Shown in pieces: positions 51,684 through 63,216 of a DNA stretch of 64,000 bases. The position numbers were made by a program, and so were the translations under genes. This DNA comes from Athene noctua (Eukaryota > Chordata > Aves > Strigiformes > Strigidae). The DNA is taken from positions 65,214,127 through 65,278,126 of the forward strand of contig NC_134038.1 in the NCBI RefSeq assembly GCF_965140245.1. The letters run 5' to 3'. The notes beneath the pieces were generated by a model. That model saw only the letters and a list, made by a program, of their open reading frames with translations. It was not told the origin of the DNA and did no database searches. Position 1 is the first letter of the stretch. Every line of letters starts with the position of its first letter.

Positions 51684-51717
<34 letters not shown>
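51684..51717. repeat. (TG)n(TA)n compound microsatellite
   Basis: About seven TG units directly followed by about ten TA units, in the ZNF516 intron. Alternating purine-pyrimidine sequence of this sort can form Z-DNA or cruciforms. Confidence 0.9.
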
Positions 51718-54700
51718 GGTGTTTTCTTGATGGTTCTTTCCAATCTGCCTATCCCCCAAATTCTTGACTATTCACATTTATACTATCTCAAGTATCAAAC
51801 ACTTAAAGAAATATTATAAAATACTCGCAGTAGAAAAAATTAAAGCTTATGGACTCCTTAATGAAAGTGGTTTACCCCTGTTACACAGGACCTACTACGC
51901 ACCTCTCTTTTCAGTGAATGAGGCTCAAGAACTGTTGTGCCCACAGCTCTTTCACAGAAAAGGACCACCACTGCTTTCTGGCATGGGGAGAGCTTCAGCC
52001 AGAGATATCCCTGATACCAACAGTTCATGGTTTTTCCTGGGCTGTAGCTTTTAACTGATTTTCTGTGAGTAAAAAAGTGTTTTTCCAGAGAGGGCAAAGG
52101 TTAGAGTTTTGGGGGTTTTGCTTGTTTCACTCACACAAAAGGTGTCTCTGGCTCCAGAACTGCAAATATGATTCACATATATATACTCTCAATTAGACAG
52201 AACTCCTCATTTCTAACCAGTATATCACGCCTTATGAACACCCAATTACTTGTCCCTTAAAATTTTTAGAACATATTGTTTGACACAGCACTGATAGAGA
52301 AAAAACTACATTCCTAAAGCAGGTTAAGTTTTTGTATGTTTTTTAAAACACAGCAGCAGAACTCAAATGCAAGGCATATGTATTAGAAATGTCATCACCA
52401 TTCTGCAAAGGCAAGCTAGACTCCTGTGACACTGAATGAATTCACTTGGGAACTGGGCTTCTGGCTGCAATGCTGCAGTATCAGCCAGTGTCTCTGAAAT
52501 GACCCCATGCTTTGGGAGAGTTTTGCTTTGAGAGCTGTAGCAGCTTCGAGGTACACATGGTCACAGGGACCCTTCTGAAGGGAAACCAGCTTTTGTCTTG
52601 CCATGTATAAGCAACTGGAGTCCACTCCCCAAATTCATGCCCACTAAATCAGGTCTTGGTGTAGCTGCTTAGTGTATTCCAAATTAAGATACATATTCAT
52701 TGTGGATAAGCAAGTTTAATTATGAATATATTGGGATACTTAGCTTTTAGAAAAATATTTAATATGCTTAATATGGCAGCATTTCAAGAGAATCTGCATG
52801 ACTTTGCACAGATTGTATTGACTTGGGGTATGTAATAAGCATTTTTTGTCCTTTAGACAAAGAAGAGAAGGAAATATTCCACAGAGTTCAGGGAAATTCA
52901 CTCGATATAAAAATGTGTTTTTTGTGGGTTTTTTTAAAGCATTCAGGTACAAGAAAGAAACCACACTAAATAATGTTATGAAGGAAATGGACATCATCTT
53001 TCCTAAGTTTTGTTTATATTTAATTGGTGCTAATAACAAAGCATGAAACAGAGCCCAGTGCTAATATTACCACAAGTCGGTGTGTATGATCATCTTTACA
53101 TGCCCCTACAGGTGGCCTAACTTTTCAGTGATTCTGAATACCTGCATCTCCTGTTGGTGGTTCACAACCCTAAAGTAGGTTTCCTATTTAGACACCTAAA
53201 TACAGATTTAGCTGCCTCATTTTTGACAAAGCCTGGCTGTAGACCCTATTTTTAACATGTAGAATTAGAATTATTCTGTGAGGAAACTGCTATATAACGT
53301 AGCACTGTTGTAAGCTACTATGCTGGGGGATTTTAAAAGCCCTACCTAACATTCTTTCATAAAGGAAACCTTTAGAGATGATCTTCTGGTTGACTACTGA
53401 AGCGAATGGGGGAACTGTGAAATACTAATGTTAATATTTTTACTCTTTAGCAGACTACTCAGGGGAAGATATTTTACCTGTGAGGAGGAAACATTAAGTA
53501 AAGTGAATCATTTCCACTTAACATTAAAAAAAAGTCCCTTTCATTCTCAAGCTACGGAATGTGGTAACTATTGTTTCTTGCTTGGGGTGCGTGCATGGCA
53601 CTTCTGTAACTTGAACTGACTTTACACCATAAACTCTCATGAATAGATGTGTCCCCAATTAAGAAATGAAATGAAGACACAGAGTGACAGTGTTTAAAGT
53701 GGGAAATTGTAATGTTACCAGAATGCTGCAGGCATCGTTCTGAGAGCAAGCTCGTTTCTGCGCTTCTGAAGGCCCCTACAGCTGCAGGTAGAAATGAGTG
53801 TATTCCCTCTCTAACGCCCAGGGACTGTGCAGGTGGAGTCTTCTGGGGGAGTGCAAAGCCTGCTCATGATGAGAACAAGCAAAACGGCAGACAACTGAAT
53901 AATCCTAACCGACACAGATGCTGACAAACTGAGACAAAGGCTGATGCTGAGAAGCAAACAAGACAAAAGAAAGGGAACTATCTCCTGGAGAAGTGATCAT
54001 ACTGCAGCTTCTGTGGCAGAAATACTGACTGGCAAGAGAGAAAGTGATTCATGAAGCTAACCCCTACCCACTATTCTGCTATATTGAGAGACACTGTAAT
54101 TTAATCAAATACTTTGAAGACAGATTGACACAGACTGAGACTGCAAGAGCAAGCTACATTTGCTGTGGAAGATGTTAGTCAATAAATTGTGGCATGGCAG
54201 TAGTTTACAAAGACAAGATTATGAGTAAATTTATTGTGCAGTAATATAGCCCGAATTACAGAAAGAGTCCAGATGTGGACTGAGATGCCACATCCCTTTT
54301 TGGATAGATATGGCCATTTCAGATTTTTTTTTAAATTTATTTCCAACTTTTAACTTAGATTGTCTTTTAGAAGAAAAAAGCCCAGATGCCTTCAGAATCT
54401 GATCTCAACTACACAAGAGATAAAACAGTGAGCATGAAAAGATGAAAGAGCATTTTAAAGATGCTTAGATTTACTAAATCTACATTAGTAAAATGATGAG
54501 AACCAAAGACTAGTTGAGCTAGTTTGCAGAGCTACAGTGTTTCACCTGTCACATACTTCTACTGAGAGGTACGTCCTTGCACAATTTTATTCGATGAGCA
54601 TCATAAGGAGAGCACTTTCATCTAGTTCTCCAACTATAGTGTAATTTTGCTGCTACTGTCCCACAAAAACAAAGCAAACACTGCCCACAACAACTACTGA

Positions 54701-55769
54701 AGTGCTATGCCATCTTGAAAACTTTGAGGAGAGTTGTTGGCCACTCCTACAGTCTGACAGCAACTCGGATATTCCTGTGGCAGCAGCTGGGTTCCCCACA
54801 TGGTCTTTGGGCCAGAAAGATGCAAGTGCAACAGAGAAGGTGCTGAGTATCTATGAAGGGTGCAGCATATGACCTATGCAATGTGCATGATGAGGATGGT
54901 ACTGAGCAAGCAGAAACCAAGTCCTAAACTTCACAAAGGCAGGATCAGCATGCATCTGCATGCTCTAAGCATGGCTGAAATCATCTGAAATTGTTTAGTA
55001 AGAGACAGGAGGACAGGAAAAGTGCTGTAGTCAAAATTAAACTAAAACTGTGGAGGAAAGAAAAAGTGAGTGATGCTGGAGGCAGTTTCACAATGAAAGA
55101 AAACTGCCCATGAGAAGGTGTGCCCTGAAACCCACCTGCCAAACTGGAAGATGGGGTGGGAAGTCCAAGTTATGATGCTGGTCTCCAAAGACAAAAAACA
55201 AATTCAGTTTAATGGTTTTCTATATAACAGCTTTGTCATGTATACTTCAGAGCACTGAGAAGTGTTTGTTGTGACAGGAAACTGTATACTGGAAATAGGA
55301 AAGTACACCACCACACAGAGTCCACAGAAACTGGAGGATGAGAGCCTTTCAAAGGCCAGATACTGGATATCAGGGTATGAATATGCTTCAGAAAAATACA
55401 GACTAAGTGTTATTTGTATTGCTGAAGCAGAAAATGTGTTAGTTGTAAAACCAAGTTATTTCTAGAAATTCTTTACATACTATCTCACTATTACATATCA
55501 CTGTGCATTACAGAGTTACCTATCCCACCCAGTCCCCAGTAAGCCAGTAACATGTTTATTTAAACACTAACTACCTGCTTTACAATTAACTGACTCTCTA
55601 TATAACAGACTTTGATAAAACACTTAAAAAATTTAAGAGCTAAAAATGAAGCAACACCATTATTATTTATACATGTTATAAAACAGTCAGTGCTTTATGA
55701 GTATCACTGTGCAACTTTTTCCCAGCTACCACATTAAAAACCAAACATCCAATTAATAGTAAAACATAC

Positions 55770-55837
55770 TTGTTTTGGGGCATCTGCGGAGGTGGTGTGA
55801 ACTTCAGTACCTTGGAGTCCATTAGACTCAAATACCA
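55770..55837 (-). CDS. ZNF516: ZNF516 penultimate coding exon (68 bp)
   Basis: A small exon between an acceptor ending TTCCCACAG (AG at 55839-55838) and the donor CAA|GTATGT (GT at 55769-55768). Entered in phase 1, it reads V-VFESNGLQGTEV and then HTTSADAPKQ, leaving in phase 0. The phases agree exactly with the exons on both sides. The FES..G..G(S/T)EVHTTSADAPKQ pattern matches my memory of mammalian ZNF516 after its last finger. No fold is predicted; it is a Ser/Thr-rich linker. Because it is only 68 bp and in a different frame from longer open frames, simple ORF calling does not show it. Skipping it would shift the reading frame of the last exon. Confidence 0.87.
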
Positions 55838-56745
55838 CTGTGGGAACAAGGGGGCTTGTTAACAGATGAACATTCAAGCTTCGTTAGTGTGTGTACATTA
55901 TTTGAGACCATTACAGATTAACTACGTTCAAAAAAAGACACCAGCTACTAGCCTGTGGCCGGAAAACACCAATTTACCGTAACACTTACTGTAAGAGAGT
56001 GTGCTAATGGCAGCCTAGGGCCACTGCCCTTTTTAATTCAGACTTCGGTGCTGAAGAAAGCAATCACTGACAACATTAATTATCAGTGTATGTGTAAAGG
56101 GACCCTCTTCTTGCATTACTTACCATTTGGCCTCTGTCATTTTGCATCAGACTGGCTTATGTATGCATCATTCACACTTTTCAGGAGGAACCTGCTAGTC
56201 TAACTGTCTCTTGCAATGCTCAGGAGGTCTCCTGACACCGGTGGCTTTAGCCTCCTACAACCTCAACCACAGACCGCACCAGGTTAAAAATGGCTGGTAG
56301 GGATTTCCCATTTTAGGGCTGACCAGTCTGCAGAAAAATCTCGGTTCCCACAAAAATGTTCCTGTCAAAAGCAACGACGAGGCAAAACAAAGCCTTATGT
56401 TGTGCTGAAAGGGGTACTTTGATTTCAATTTGTGCTGGTGGCAACAGAATTCATTAGCATATTCATTTCTGAGTACCCTACTCTCTAATTAAAATAAAAC
56501 ATTTGCAAACAGGCTTATCTTAAATGCATTTCAATTTTAAGGAGTTCGGGCGCGGATCAGGTAAGCAATATCCGTAGAACAAGAGCAATAGTTGTAAAAA
56601 TAAAAAACCTGTCTATTAGATTTAGGTACTGGAATTACTTAGGTTAACATGGTATGTGAAACGTAATTCTTGGGATTTTGTTAGGCAGATCTGAAAACAG
56701 GCAAGTGAGAATAGGAAAAAGCAAGTGTTGAGTGTGAAAAGGTAC
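55838..56745 (-). other. ZNF516: ZNF516 intron (908 bp)
   Basis: An intron between the last-finger exon and the 68-bp exon. The donor after the finger exon is CAG|GTACCT, which matches consensus in the exon but lacks G at +5, so it is weak. Reading through it continues 21 codons to a stop. Confidence 0.8.
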
Positions 56746-56850
56746 CTGTGTGGGACCTCTGATGAGTCCTGAGGTGACTGGGTTGGGTAAAGCATTTTCC
56801 ACATTCTCTGCAGACGCAGTCTCCTTGGCGTGTTTGTGTCCTGAGCATCC
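56746..56850 (-). CDS. ZNF516: ZNF516 exon encoding the C-terminal C2H2 finger
   Basis: A 105-bp exon, phase 1 in and phase 1 out. It follows an acceptor with a long CT-rich tract ending CAACTACAG (AG at 56852-56851). It reads (G)MLRTQTRQGDCV, then CRECGKCF, TQPS and HLRTHQRSHT. The Cys and His spacing is C-x2-C-x12-H-x3-H, a classical zinc finger with the usual GK and hydrophobic F and L positions. The codon split across the intron restores Gly after LDHA of the preceding exon. In ZNF516 this finger stands alone near the C-terminus, far from the N-terminal cluster, and may bind DNA or a partner. The donor is weak (see the following intron). Confidence 0.9.
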
Positions 56851-59800
56851 CTGTAGTTGGGAGGGAGGGAGAGAGGGAGGAGGGGGTGGTGGAGAGAGAA
56901 GAGACGAAAGTTGAGAAGAAAACATTATGCCAGAAGAAAACATCATTAGTATGTCTAATGTGTCATTATGTGAGGCTACCTTCAGGCCCTGGATGACAAC
57001 TGTCAGCCTTCATCTAGGCACTAGCTGACAGGCCAGGCACACACAGGACTGCAAGAATGCATAAATTACATTGAATTAAAAAATGCTCCCCATGATGTGC
57101 CCGCACCAGGACTGGCATGTCAGGTGTGCGCTTTTCAGAGCAGCTGGATCCACTTCTCAGCCATCACCCAGCTTTGTCAAGCAGTACATCAGGCAAATCA
57201 AAGTGACTCCAGCGTGGCGGAGACAAGTCACATGGATAATAGGAAGTGAGTAGGACCAGAGCCCAACTGTCCCCCCCGGGCAGCAATACCTCAGAGACAA
57301 ATGCAGAGCGAGCGGAGCCATCACAGACTGATCAAACCTTTCGCCCCTGCCTACCTGCCTGCCGGTGCTGCTTTGACCCCGGACCTCTGAGGCACAGACG
57401 AAAGACATCTGTGAATGAAAGTGTCATTCCGGACATTTTGAGCTGGTAGCAGCGCAGCAGCCTTCCCTCAGCCCTGGGTAAACATGTTTTCTAGGCCATT
57501 AGCATTTGTGGAAAACCGCTCAAACCTCTCCTTTTTCTCCAAAGGTCAGTTTACAGCATCTGACTTAAAGGGCTGGTCTTTGTCTTTTTGCTGCTGATCA
57601 AAAAAGACACATTTGACTTTTATTGGGCTTTTTTATTATTTAAAAAAAAAAAAATGTTTGAACATCATCTTTTCTATTCTGATAAAACGCCCTCCTCAGA
57701 AGGAAAAAGTTGATGTTTCCATTTGCCACTGCAATACTTTGGCTTTTAAAGAAATTCTCAGGGGGTTGTCAGTGGAAGTGAAGTTTCAGATTTTCTTTCA
57801 TCCCACCTCCCCCATCCCCCACCCCCATTACAGTAGTTTAAAAGAACAGAATTGTGGGTGAAAAAGTGGCAAAAAAAAAAAAAAAACAAAAACAAAAAAC
57901 AAAAAAACAACTGAAAAATCAATTTCAGGATGCCAGAGGGCTCATCCAAAATACAGATCCTCCACCTGAAAATGAATGAAAAAGACCACGGGCTGCCATT
58001 TACTCTGCTGGTATGCCACCAAGCGTCTCTGCGATGTTTTTTTATCATAGCATATATTAAAAAAAATTGTCTGGCTGCACAAAAACCCAACCCACTCACA
58101 AATTGTATTCTCTTTTTATAATAGCACCTCCTGCAGATGGCAGCACAATCTGTATAATGTAGCTGAACACACTCACTCTCAACAATTAAGTTCCCGGCAG
58201 TCAAATACAAGATCATGATTTAGGGGCAAATCCAGGTCATGTATATCTACACACAAAGAAATTTTTTTTAAAATCACATTAAGTTTCAATAAGAGTTTCA
58301 CTGTACTATAACGTGATAGATTTGACTTGCAAGGCAGTCAAGTTTAAAGCAGAATTTCTCATCTCTTACTAACATCTTCCCCTTACTGACCAGAACTACG
58401 CCTTCAAGCTCAAAAGCAAGGCCAAGCGAAGCACGTTGAGAGACCAGACGTGGCCTTTGCCATACCACTGTTCTGGCTGCAGGACAGGCAGGGACAGGCA
58501 GAGCAGGGCTTTGCTACCAGAAGACTGGCTCCCGTGGAGCCTGGGAGACCTGAGGTCCTCGGGTGGTTTATTGTCACCTCTGGGAAGACATTTAATCCCT
58601 CTATACCCCAAGCGTCCCTCTGTGAAAGGTGAACACACTTGTCTCACCAGCCATTATGCACCTGAGTCATGCATAAAGGAAGGTTGAGAAAGCTGTTGTA
58701 AACCAAAGTACCCTGTACAAACGCCAAAGGTGAGCAGGTTAGGACTTTGATCTAATCCCTCCTTGGCACTCACTTTATGGTGGTTATTTCAAAAGCAGGT
58801 GAAAAAAACGGATTGCTTCCAGGCATATTTGCCATTGTTGCATTTCCTAAGGGGCACCACAGTGCTTTTTCATAGTTCAGAGCTTTGAACGATGGGCATC
58901 ATTGCCACAAGGAAACACCCCTATGAGTCACCACTCAGGTTATATGTGAAGAAGAGGTGGATGACTACAGGTGTTAGCAGATTAAAGTAAATGAACACGA
59001 CTTCCTGTGAAACCAGTGCTCAAAGCTGGTATCAAAGGAGCTCCAGGAAAAGAGTGCATCTGCTGCCATAAACCATCCTTTACTAATATGGCGATTCATG
59101 TAAATATAATGAATAAAATTAAAACCTCCTATTAAATATAACAATAAGATTCTCTCTACAAGCATTTGAAAAGATTGGGCAGTGTGAAACAAACTTAGCC
59201 TAAGCTCAGCAAGCTTTGTGTTTGCAGCCATATCACAATGGTACATACAACTCTTTTTTTCCAAGGACACACTGGAATAAACACAAATGTGAAAGAAAGG
59301 ATCCCAGAAATAAATCCAGCCACTCTAAAGCAAGTTGAACACTGCAATACCACACACTAAAATATTCTAGTATGATCCAAGATGAGGTCGTATACCAAAC
59401 ACGCAAGCAAAGTCTATCAGGAACATTCAACTGGGGGAAAAAAATGTGACAAATAGTATACCTAAGCGGGATTTTTGGTTGTCCTTTATGTCATGACTGC
59501 CATATTCACACTGCCACATTAAGACTAAATTGTATGATGCATACTGACTCAGAGGGCTCAGTCTAGGGTTGTGTGTTATTTCAGACAAGGTTCATTTACC
59601 CTCCTCTATTCGCAGTTGGTAGGATCTCGTTCCTTTTGCCTGAAGCAGCTTTTTATTTTAGTGCTATGAAAAACAGCCATCATGCCAATTGGTTTGGAGA
59701 ACCATCATCAACCTGGAAGTTGTATATAAAATGAAGACAAGCTACATAAAAAAAGAGGTTTCAAATTCTGAAAACTTGATTGCTGTAAAACACTTGGAAT

Positions 59801-61734
59801 GGAGGAAGAGATTTCAAAGCAGAGATGGGCACTAAATAACTTCCAGTTAAAGTGCCTCTGGAAGTCACTGCCCAGCAAAAACATTTTGGCAATAAAACCT
59901 CTCTTTTAAAAAGCAGGTAAATAGAGACACCCTTGGAAAACCTGCCCCTACTTTACTTTGCCCCAGTGGTCCTAATGGTTTTTCTGGTGCCTGCATTCAC
60001 TAAGGAAGTTTCTAGTTCCTGGCTTTTACTGTTTCATTTCATCCCTTTTAACACATCTGGGAGCTCAGTGGGTCAATAAGATTTCTCTGAGCAGGTTGAC
60101 ACAACGCAGTATTAAATAACATCAGGGAGGGCACCCACGTGAAGGTACCCCAAGCTGATGGTGGAACAATTAACCAGCATTTAGAGCAGGAAGCAGGCAA
60201 GGAAGAACTAGACAACATTCCTAGGCACTAGGATGGTGAAACCAAAGTCGGCTGAACAAAAGCAGGAATGCTGAGGCCGCAGTTTTAGAAACTAAGCATG
60301 CCCTCCTCTGCTTCCTTAACAAAAAACAGGAGCCTGATGTTAGTTACAATCGTCAGGCAGCCTGTAACCACCTGCAAAATGATCTACTCAAACAACGGTC
60401 AGCTCCTATGCAGCATTACTTTTTTAAATGATTGAGCAAAACACAATGGAGTGGCTGAAAGGTGCACCTCCTGGACTATTTCAGATAGATTTTGCCTTCC
60501 TGTCTTCTCCAAAAGACCTTCCACCAAGAATTGATCAAACACTATGGCTCCTTCCTTGTCTCACAGCTACCAAAGTGGTCAACTTGCACACACTTTCTGG
60601 CCACTAGACCATCGCTGGCCTCAGACTACCAGCTTCCAAATGCCATGGGTTTGGTCCCACTTACAAACTGGGTCACAAGCTCCATTTCACATATGCTTTT
60701 GACAAAACAGAGAGCACTATGTCACATGAGGACACTAGAACACTGGTCTGGAACACGTGCTCTTTCCATACGGAGTTCAGTTCTTGCACAACTTCTATAA
60801 AGAGAAGAAGCGTATAAAAAATGGGATGGTGTACAAACGGTGAGAGCTGGGACTATGGCTTCCCTTCTCCCCCACTACACACCTACACACCCATCTCAAG
60901 AGTAATAAATCAGTGTGATTTTCAGTTTCCACTGAGACAAACTAATTCTGGCAGATCATCAGAAGGGTATGATTTCACATGCAAATACATTAGTTCCTTT
61001 TTTTTTTTCCCCCTCATTCTTCTTTTTATGTGGCAGTTGACTGACAAGTGACAGGAGAGGCACTGATACTTTTTCAGTCCCTGAACTTTTAAACTGGCTG
61101 TTTGCACAACCGCCTTTCCTGATTACATGAATTCTGCCCCCTCTCTTTATAATTATAAACATACAAACAGATCAAAAGAATCATTTGAAAAATACAACAG
61201 CAGTCTTTGATATGGACAAGGAAGATCTTAAGACTTTTGTCAAGAAAGACAAAGGACACTGACAAGTGATTATCACTGTTCTTAGAAGATTTGTTTGCAG
61301 AGGAAATTGAACAAAACCTCCAAAATAACATCACAGATAAGCCCCAGAGGACGTTCATTTTGCCCGAAGCAAAAAGATGATGATGTGTGCCAGCACCAGC
61401 ATATGAGGAGGATCTTTGTGTGACAGCACATCTGTGTAACCTCAGCCTTCTTGAAGTGAGGGGACAAAGGAACACTAATACTCCAGGTGGAACCAGATAC
61501 ATTTAACCTGCAACAAAAATGTCACACAGTGCACGAAGGGGAATGCTGCAATGTTAGAGACTGGTAAACAAACCTATTCAAGCCTATCCAGAAATGATAA
61601 AAGCAATGAACTCGTAATCCCAACCGTTAGAGAGAGAGAAGGAAGGAACTGTGAAACAGCATGTTGTGACTCTGAATGAAGCAGGAACAAGGAAGCCGCA
61701 TCCTCGGCTACAGAAAGGCTTGTGAAAATCTTAC
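56851..61734 (-). other. ZNF516: ZNF516 intron (4.9 kb)
   Basis: A 4884-bp GT-AG intron. It has A-rich low-complexity sequence at about 57870-57912, a possible MIR-like remnant at 58540-58690 (listed), and a perfect POU octamer ATGCAAAT at 60979-60986. No exon or RNA gene is recognised; the frames at 57758-58216 and 61089-61502 have no domain. Confidence 0.75.
58540..58690 (+). repeat. Possible MIR-like ancient SINE remnant
   Basis: The segment 'gtcacctctgggaagacatt' (about 58573-58592), then CCCTCTATACCCCA, a TCTGTGAAA phrase and an A/G-rich end, parallels in order the MIR core 'GTGACCTTGGGCAAGTCACTTAACCTCTCTGTGCC...TCTGTAAAA'. It is diverged and its ends are unclear. Confidence 0.35.
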
Positions 61735-63216
61735 CTGCGTGATCCAAGACAGGGCTGTTGGCACCGCACGTTTGGTACAATGAAGCAAGGTCCTTTGGAA
61801 TGTATGTTTTAAAGATATTTAAAACGTCCAAACGTTTCTCATGCCCATCTGATCCCAAATCCTGTTTGCTGGAGTGTAAAGCTGGAGAAACCCCCACGGC
61901 ACTAGGCTGGGACTGCAGTAGTGGACTCGCTCGTGCTACCGCTGTGCAGTTTGCCAATGTCCTCACCTCATTCCCAGCTTTCACATGAGACTCCCGCTGA
62001 GGCACTGATGGCTCTTCATGTTTAGTGTACTGCTCGCTTTTACACAGAGGATGATACTGCAGCGGCGGGCTGAATTTGGCCTTCATGGGGTCAGACGCAC
62101 AGTGCTTACCTGGAGGGGCAAAGCTAGTACTTCCTTGTTGGGGAGCCACATACTTTTCCACTTGTTTACTGTTGGTGGGCTGAGTGCTAGGCCTGGATAT
62201 GACCGGTTGAGTAGGCGTTACGCTTCTGCTATAGGCTCCCATTTGCGTAAGTTTGGAATTTGCTTCATATTTACTTTTTTGTTGTGCTGCTATGCTGTAT
62301 TGCTCCTGGGAATGGTTTAACTTGGGCTGTCTGTACCCATCCAGACCTGATAAGCGTGGACCACAGTGGCTGAAGGCATGACCGTCCTTTGCCTGATGCA
62401 TGCTCCCAGACTTTGCAGTCATCCCAACGGAAAGAGAGCTGCTTTTGGACCCTGGCAATGTACTTGGCACTTGAGTGCGTGTAAATCTGGCAATGGGCAA
62501 AGGCTGGCACTCCTTACCGCCGAGAACAGGAGGGGGGCCAGTACGCCCACTCCTTGCCAGAAAGACCAGGTTGTTTTTAATACTCTTGAATCCATTCTGT
62601 TGAACCCAAGGGGGGACCATAGAGTTACAGCTGATTTTGTGCAAAATTCTTTTGTGCATCCACAGGACTTCAGGGTAGTAGGTCTTGTGACTGCAGAAAG
62701 GACATGGGTAGACAATTAAAGCAGCCTGCAAGGATGCATTCAGATTTTTATTGCATGAACTATCCCTTGTTGATTTTTCACTCAAATCAAGTGGAGCTAC
62801 CTCTTGAACTTCAGCACCTTTTTCTATCAGAGGATACTCCCTGTGCAAGTCTAGCAAATTTTCTCTAGCACGACTAGCCTGCACTTCAAGTGACGTTTTC
62901 AAGCCCATGACCACATTTGGAGATGTCTGGCCCATACCCGAAGCAAAGCTAGCAATGCGACTAGAGCAAGGAAGCCCTTGGCTGTGGTGAAATGCTGGCA
63001 TCTTTATGTCTGCAGAAGCTTTTAGATCTTGGTATTTCAAAAAGGGCTCCTTGATGACACTCTCCAGTGCTGACACCAGGGCAGGAATCTCTGGTTTAGA
63101 TTCCCTGGCTTCATTTTCTCTGGTGTTGTGGCTTCCCAGCTTTGGGAGCTCATCCAACTCAGAAGTTACCATTGGGGTTTCCTCTTCAGAAAAGTTGCAG
63201 TGGTATGGCTTTTCAC
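61735..63216 (-). CDS. ZNF516: ZNF516 large internal exon: CtBP motif and one C2H2 finger
   Basis: A 1482-bp exon that enters and leaves in phase 1. The acceptor is a T-rich tract ending CCATTCAG (AG at 63218-63217); the donor is GCAG|GTAAGA (GT at 61734-61733). The first residues, GEKPYHC, continue a zinc-finger linker from the preceding, unseen exon. Counting that Gly as 1, PLDLS (142-146) is a consensus CtBP-binding motif, and a C2H2 finger lies at about 172-193 (CPFC...HKRILH, C-x2-C-x12-H-x4-H). Next comes the distinctive SGRTGPPPVLGGKECQPLP (about 230-250), then a long Ser/Gln-rich disordered region. The exon ends near DVLNIFKTYIPKDLASLYQ. These blocks fit mammalian ZNF516, a transcription regulator acting with CtBP/LSD1/CoREST. 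Methionines in the intron to the right are not starts. The alternative, a paralogue such as ZNF217 or ZNF536, is less likely given the C-terminal exons. Confidence 0.92.

Larger units (their letters stand above)
49222..55769 (-). other. ZNF516: ZNF516 intron before the last coding exon
   Basis: A 6548-bp intron, GT (55769-55768) to AG (49223-49222). It carries a (CA)n repeat (49635-49661), a GC-richer block (about 50395-50720) and a (TG)n(TA)n repeat (51684-51717). No internal exon, RNA gene or large transposon is recognised. A 161-codon minus-strand frame at 50392-50877 has no domain and is treated as chance. Confidence 0.75.

Noticed and set aside
53101..53190. A possible donor (CAG|GTATTC) and acceptor pair tested as the ZNF516 exon after the last finger
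   Set aside because: In the required phase it reaches a stop after two codons. The exon at 55770-55837 fits phase and sequence much better.
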